Positions 48,152-51,537 of a DNA stretch of 51,537 nt are shown one piece after another. The position numbers were made by a program, and so were the translations under genes. Below the pieces are notes generated by a model. The model did no database searches and was not told the origin of the DNA. It saw only the letters and a list, made by a program, of their open reading frames with translations. This DNA is from Lachnospiraceae bacterium (GTDB lineage Bacteria; Bacillota; Clostridia; Lachnospirales; Lachnospiraceae). Every line of letters begins with the position of its first letter. Within the stretch, counting starts at the first letter, position 1. Where the stretch lies: the NCBI GenBank assembly GCA_021203205.1, contig JAJQBQ010000057.1:19940-71476 (forward strand). Reading direction: 5' to 3'.

Positions 48152-48358
48152 TTAAAATACAGACAACCTCCGATTGAGAAAGCCTCCTGATTGTGGTATC
48201 ATAAACAGTGATAATTCCGGGGCATGGGGGAACCGGCAGGTGACTCCTATGTGTACGAATGTGCATTCCGCATCCGCAATCTCTCTCATACCTGCTTCAT
48301 CCGCACGCTCCATCGCACTCCAGAACGCCTTTGAAGTATTTAATAGTTGCTCTTTCAT
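48152..48358 (-). pseudogene. Truncated NTF2-like (SnoaL/DUF4440) gene
   Basis: MKEQLLNTSKAFWSAMERAD, then ECTFVHIGVT, is the N-terminus of an NTF2-like protein of about 120 residues. After HIGVT the frame turns into unrelated residues (RFPHAPELSLFMIPQSGGF) and stops, so the C-terminal two thirds are lost. It follows the hydrolase lipoprotein gene on the same strand by 28 bases. Confidence 0.65.
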
Positions 48359-48386
48359 TTCAAAATTCTACCTCCTGCATCAAGAG

Positions 48387-49511
48387 TCATGCAGCCGCAT
48401 TCAGATAAGTCTCAAAGAAGGGTACAATATAATCAAGCGCCTGTGTGACATACGGCTCCAGGTCATACATATCAAAATGCCCTGCGCCCTCGATCACATA
48501 AAATTCCTTTTCGGATGTGGTGTTTTCATAGAGCTGCTCTGCGCCGGAACGCGACCACGCATTTTCTCCGGTGATGATCAGATAAGGCGCTTCCAGTTCT
48601 GCGATGAATTCCTCCGGATGGAAATCCACCCAGGAAAGCTCACTCCAGGATACCGCATGATTGTCCCAGTTATCCCGATATCCGCGTTCTTCGTTATAAT
48701 AGTAAGCTGCGCCTTCTGCATATGCCCTCGGCATCAGGTCGATATAGGTTGGGTCTGCTTCACCAGCCTCGTATGCCTCGCGATCCGCCTCAGCCTGCTC
48801 CGTAGACATCATAATCATGGAAGACATCGTTGTGGCTGGAACAACAGATGTGACCGCTTTGATGCGCTCATCCTGAATGGCTGCATAGGGCATATAGCTG
48901 CCGGAACCACAAATTCCAAGGCCGCCAATATTTTCACTGTCCACGTAATCCAGAGATTGCAGATATGTCACAGCGCTGCTGATGTCACTGGCCTTGATGT
49001 CCGGTTCCTCCAGCTGCCTGGGTTCCCCTTCGCTTTCTCCGAAATAAGAATAGTCAAATACCAGCGTGACAAAGCCATTCTCCGCCAGCCGCTCGGCATA
49101 AATGCTTTGTGCCTGCTCTTTTACGGAAAGCATGGGGCCGGTCACAACAACAGCAGAATATTGACTGGTTTCATCAAATCCATCCGGCAGGAACAGGATA
49201 CCTGCCAGATTCAGTCCGGAGTCCTCATTTTCAAAGCTCACGGAAACGGTGCTGACGCCGTTCTCTGATGCGATTTCTCCATCCGTAATTTCACTTTCTG
49301 AGATTTCTGTATTAGCCGTATCCATCGACTCGGTCTGCTGTGACTGACCGTTTTCTGTGCCGACTGGCTCCGTATCAGATGTTTCAGAAGCGGAGCTGAC
49401 ACTGCTTTGCGTTGCGCACCCGGTCAACGCCAGCAGGAGAACAAACATCAAAGCCCAGCACAAGGCGATTTTTTTCTTACTGCTCCCGGAATTTACTGCC
49501 CGCATATCCAT
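48387..49511 (-). CDS. Alpha/beta hydrolase lipoprotein (dienelactone-hydrolase-like)
   Basis: A signal peptide with lipobox LALTGC (Cys32) anchors it outside the cell. A Ser/Thr/Glu spacer of about 50 residues leads to an alpha/beta hydrolase fold: LAGILFLPDGFDETSQYSAV, VFDYSYFGESEGEPR, the nucleophile elbow GLGICGSGSY, and a final EGAGHFDMYD holding the catalytic histidine. The elbow has Cys where serine is usual, as in dienelactone hydrolases and YcjY-like proteins. GAGGAAAGG precedes the ATG. It lies 18 bases after the aldo/keto reductase gene and is probably cotranscribed with it and the alcohol dehydrogenase. Substrate unknown. Confidence 0.82.
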   Translation of the reverse strand: MDMRAVNSGSSKKKIALCWALMFVLLLALTGCATQSSVSSASETSDTEPVGTENGQSQQTESMDTANTEISESEITDGEIASENGVSTVSVSFENEDSGLNLAGILFLPDGFDETSQYSAVVVTGPMLSVKEQAQSIYAERLAENGFVTLVFDYSYFGESEGEPRQLEEPDIKASDISSAVTYLQSLDYVDSENIGGLGICGSGSYMPYAAIQDERIKAVTSVVPATTMSSMIMMSTEQAEADREAYEAGEADPTYIDLMPRAYAEGAAYYYNEERGYRDNWDNHAVSWSELSWVDFHPEEFIAELEAPYLIITGENAWSRSGAEQLYENTTSEKEFYVIEGAGHFDMYDLEPYVTQALDYIVPFFETYLNAAA

Positions 49512-49529
49512 CTACCGCCTTTCCTCAAA

Positions 49530-50375
49530 TTATTTCTGAAGGTCCACCGGAGGTGCCATCTTCACATACGCTTCCAGCATTTCCGGTGTGCTGTTATAGT
49601 ACCTTACATTCTTATTCAGCGCTGCGATCTGCTCCATTTCCTCATCAGTCAGCGAAAAATCAAAGAGGTCAAAGTTTGCTTTGATGTGGTTCGGATTTTT
49701 GGAACCCGGAATCACGATGTTGCCAGCCTGGATATGCCAGCGCAGAATGATCTGGGCGTTGCTTTTTCCGTATTTGTCGGCCAGCGTGGTAAACAGCGGC
49801 TCCTCCAGCAGCGTCTTATCGCCGTGTCCCAGCGGATACCAAGCCTGAATCACCATCCCTTCTTTTGCCAGGAACGATTTAAGCTCTGTCTCCTGGAAGT
49901 AAGGATGTACCTCAGTCTGCAGGAGGGAAGGCTTCACCTCACAAATATTAAGGATTTCCTGAACCTGGGCAATCGTGAAGTTAGAAAGGCCGATGGCGCG
50001 TACTTTCCCCTCTTTGTAAGCTTTCTCCATCAGGCGATAACCGGCAATATAGTTTCCGGCAGGCTGATGAATCAACAGCATATCGATGTAATCCGTGCCC
50101 AGGCGCTCCAGTGTCCTGTCTACTACATCGGACTGTTCATAAAAGGATGGCCAGATCTTCGTTTCAAGGAAGATTTCTTCCCTGACAAGCCCCGATTTCT
50201 TCATCCCGCGTCCGACAGCCTTTTCATTCAGATAGGCATTGGCGGTATCAATTAAACGATAGCCGTCTTTCAGAGCCGAGAGGACCGAAGCCTCTGCATC
50301 ATCCGGTTCCAGAAGAAAAGTTCCAATACCAGCCATCGGCATTTTTACACCATTATTTAAAGTTGCATATTCCAT
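49530..50375 (-). CDS. Aldo/keto reductase
   Basis: NADPH-dependent carbonyl reductase. Starts at 50375 (MEYATLNNGVKMPMAGIG) with TGGAGG upstream; an ATG at 50411 is less likely. The catalytic tetrad is visible: Asp and Tyr in LIDTANAYLNE, Lys in FLETKIW and His in LLIHQP. IPGSKNPNHIKAN binds the NADPH phosphate. At 281 residues it is of the compact bacterial 2,5-diketo-gluconate reductase group. It sits between an iron-dependent alcohol dehydrogenase and a hydrolase, suggesting a detoxification or fermentation operon. Confidence 0.95.
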   Translation of the reverse strand: MEYATLNNGVKMPMAGIGTFLLEPDDAEASVLSALKDGYRLIDTANAYLNEKAVGRGMKKSGLVREEIFLETKIWPSFYEQSDVVDRTLERLGTDYIDMLLIHQPAGNYIAGYRLMEKAYKEGKVRAIGLSNFTIAQVQEILNICEVKPSLLQTEVHPYFQETELKSFLAKEGMVIQAWYPLGHGDKTLLEEPLFTTLADKYGKSNAQIILRWHIQAGNIVIPGSKNPNHIKANFDLFDFSLTDEEMEQIAALNKNVRYYNSTPEMLEAYVKMAPPVDLQK

Positions 50376-50479
50376 CGTGAATTCCTCCATTTCTTTTGAT
50401 GCTCTTATCATAGCCTGTTTTTACGTAAATAAGAAGTTCCCTTTGGTTTTTCAGTTATAAGTCAAAGGTTATTCCTTCT

Positions 50480-51537
50480 TTAAAAGCATTCCTGGAAAAT
50501 CTCCAAAATTTCTTCATGGGTCATTTTCTTATAGGCACCGGGTACACAGTTACAGGAATCTGCGATGGCTTTCAGGTCTGTCTGTTCATCCACGCCCAAC
50601 TCCCGCAGCGTAGTCGGCAGGCCGATCTCCCGGATGAAATCTGCAAGCGCCTCAATACCTGCAAGAGCAAGTTCTTCATCCGTTTTTCCTTCCGGCGAAA
50701 TACCCCAGACTTCTTCGGCAAAACAGTCAAATTTCTCCAAACCGCTCTGATAAATATGGCGGTAGTAGACCGGATGCAGCACTGCCAGTCCGGCACCGTG
50801 GTTGCAGTTCGTGTAAGCACCAAGCTGATGCTCCATCTGATGGCACTCAAAATCCGTGACCTTGCCGATTTTCAGGATACCGTTTTCCGCCATGGAGGAC
50901 GCCCACGCCAGCTCGCTCCGTGCCTCCATATTCTGTGCATCGTTCAGAAGAACCCGGATGTTGCGGATGACCAGGCGCATGATAGATTCATTGATCTCAT
51001 CGGACAGATTTCCAGAGCCTGGCTTTCCAAAATACGTTTCCATGCAGTGGCTCAGTGTATCAAACGCACCGGACAACACCTGTTTCATCGGCAAAGACAG
51101 GGCGTAGGACGGGTCGATCATGGCGACCTCGGCCTGCGCACCGAGCATTCCGGCCTTGAGCATCTTTTCCTCGTTGGTAATCACTGCGCCGTTGTTCATT
51201 TCCGCCCCGGTGCCGGAAGCTGTGACGATGGCGATCATGGGAATAAACTCAGTAGGGTAGGTGTGGCAGTCAAACTCCATGCTCCAGAGGTCACGCTCCG
51301 TTTTTGCCTGTGCGGATATGATCTTGCAGCAGTCAATGACAGAGCCGCCACCGACTGCCAGGATCAAGTCGATTTGATGATCTCTGGCCAGTGCCGCGCC
51401 CTCCTGCACCTTTGCATAAGTGGGGTTTGACATGATACCGGAAAACTCCGTAACCGTTTTCCCCGCATCGGACAGATACCTCATCATTTCATCATAAACG
51501 CCGTTTTTCTTCACAGAACCACCGCCGTAAGCCACCA
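50480..51537 (-). CDS. Iron-containing alcohol dehydrogenase (YqhD/BDH type), partial
   Basis: Metal-dependent NAD(P)H alcohol dehydrogenase; the N-terminal 30-35 residues lie beyond the right edge. The visible part opens AYGGGSVKKNGVYDEMMRYL and has ILAVGGGSVIDCCKIIS, the cofactor loop. Metal ligands appear in AMIDPSY (Asp), GAFDTLSHCMETYF (His), DFECHQMEHQLG (His) and CNHGAGLAVLHP (His). The family of BdhA/YqhD enzymes reduces butanal or other aldehydes. First visible gene of the AKR operon. The only in-frame start inside the window, a GTG at 51535, lies within conserved sequence and is not a real start. Confidence 0.93.
   Translation of the reverse strand, partial: VAYGGGSVKKNGVYDEMMRYLSDAGKTVTEFSGIMSNPTYAKVQEGAALARDHQIDLILAVGGGSVIDCCKIISAQAKTERDLWSMEFDCHTYPTEFIPMIAIVTASGTGAEMNNGAVITNEEKMLKAGMLGAQAEVAMIDPSYALSLPMKQVLSGAFDTLSHCMETYFGKPGSGNLSDEINESIMRLVIRNIRVLLNDAQNMEARSELAWASSMAENGILKIGKVTDFECHQMEHQLGAYTNCNHGAGLAVLHPVYYRHIYQSGLEKFDCFAEEVWGISPEGKTDEELALAGIEALADFIREIGLPTTLRELGVDEQTDLKAIADSCNCVPGAYKKMTHEEILEIFQECF

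Noticed and set aside
1-51537. tRNA, rRNA or insertion-sequence transposase genes
   Set aside because: No cloverleaf, rRNA-like stretch or DDE/tyrosine transposase was recognised by eye; a covariance or profile search would be decisive.

Overview
The window looks like chromosomal DNA of a Gram-positive anaerobe of the Clostridia, most likely Lachnospiraceae. The reasons are strong AGGAGG-type ribosome sites, a CIRCE element in front of lon, lipoproteins with classical lipoboxes, a giant acyl-CoA dehydratase activase, a GH36/GH13 alpha-galactoside locus, and the recurrent AAA-ATPase_like and PD-(D/E)XK accessory proteins typical of gut Lachnospiraceae. This assignment is inference; no rRNA or tRNA gene is present to confirm it.

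Layout. 1-1929: end of a cobalamin nucleotide-loop module (cobU partial, cobT). 2080-4407: lon under a CIRCE operator. 4520-9688: a 1.7 kb-residue-class dehydratase activase. 9872-13146: lipoprotein plus two ABC-2-like membrane proteins with no local ATPase. 13204-17433: two XRE-type regulators embedded in repeat-rich, highly structured intergenic DNA, then a Rpn-like PD-(D/E)XK protein and a relic of a third regulator. 17449-28112: a raffinose-type operon read leftward (binding protein, two permeases, GH36 alpha-galactosidase, GH13 glucosidase, and a P-loop kinase fused to a sucrose-phosphorylase-like GH13). Its likely AraC activator (30864-31754) is divergent, but an AbiE toxin-antitoxin pair bounded by two copies of a 178-bp palindromic element lies between them. 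32005-33308: OLD-like AAA ATPase with a truncated DUF4276 partner. 33402-37342: heterodimeric ABC exporter plus a nitrous-oxide-stimulated-promoter family protein under a -10-proximal dyad. 37550-40018: nitroreductase and an AAA/PD-(D/E)XK protein. 40199-42867: surface-glycan genes (GT2-GtrA fusion, phosphodiester glycosidase, small membrane protein). 43174-44718: relic ATPase tail, then a DUF3990 ADP-ribosyltransferase-like/XRE toxin-antitoxin pair. 44765-46592: YbaN, a truncated second copy of the N2O-family gene, an ATC-hydrolase family protein and other remnants, headed by the same dyad as the exporter. 46582-48097: a doubly deleted heavy-metal P-type ATPase with an intact CsoR repressor and intact promoters. 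48152-51537: truncated NTF2-like gene, alpha/beta hydrolase lipoprotein, aldo/keto reductase and an iron-containing alcohol dehydrogenase cut by the window end.

How the parts work together. The sugar locus is the main catabolic unit: oligosaccharide is bound and imported, galactose is removed by GH36, and the remaining sucrose or glucoside can be split phosphorolytically or hydrolytically. Two toxin-antitoxin modules, an AAA/DUF4276 remnant and several pseudogenes mark the right half as accessory, turning-over DNA.

An unusual theme is repeat growth. Tandem repeats of about 66-69 bp occur at four separate loci (two of them duplicate the 3' end of a gene), a 44-bp unit is repeated six times inside the sugar operon, and in-frame 21-, 39- and 54-bp repeats expand protein linkers. 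Several short palindrome families recur between genes. The strongest candidates for undescribed biology are the kinase-phosphorylase fusion, the AbiE cassette between palindromic elements, the pair of loci sharing one dyad operator (one of them eroded), and the repeat expansions.
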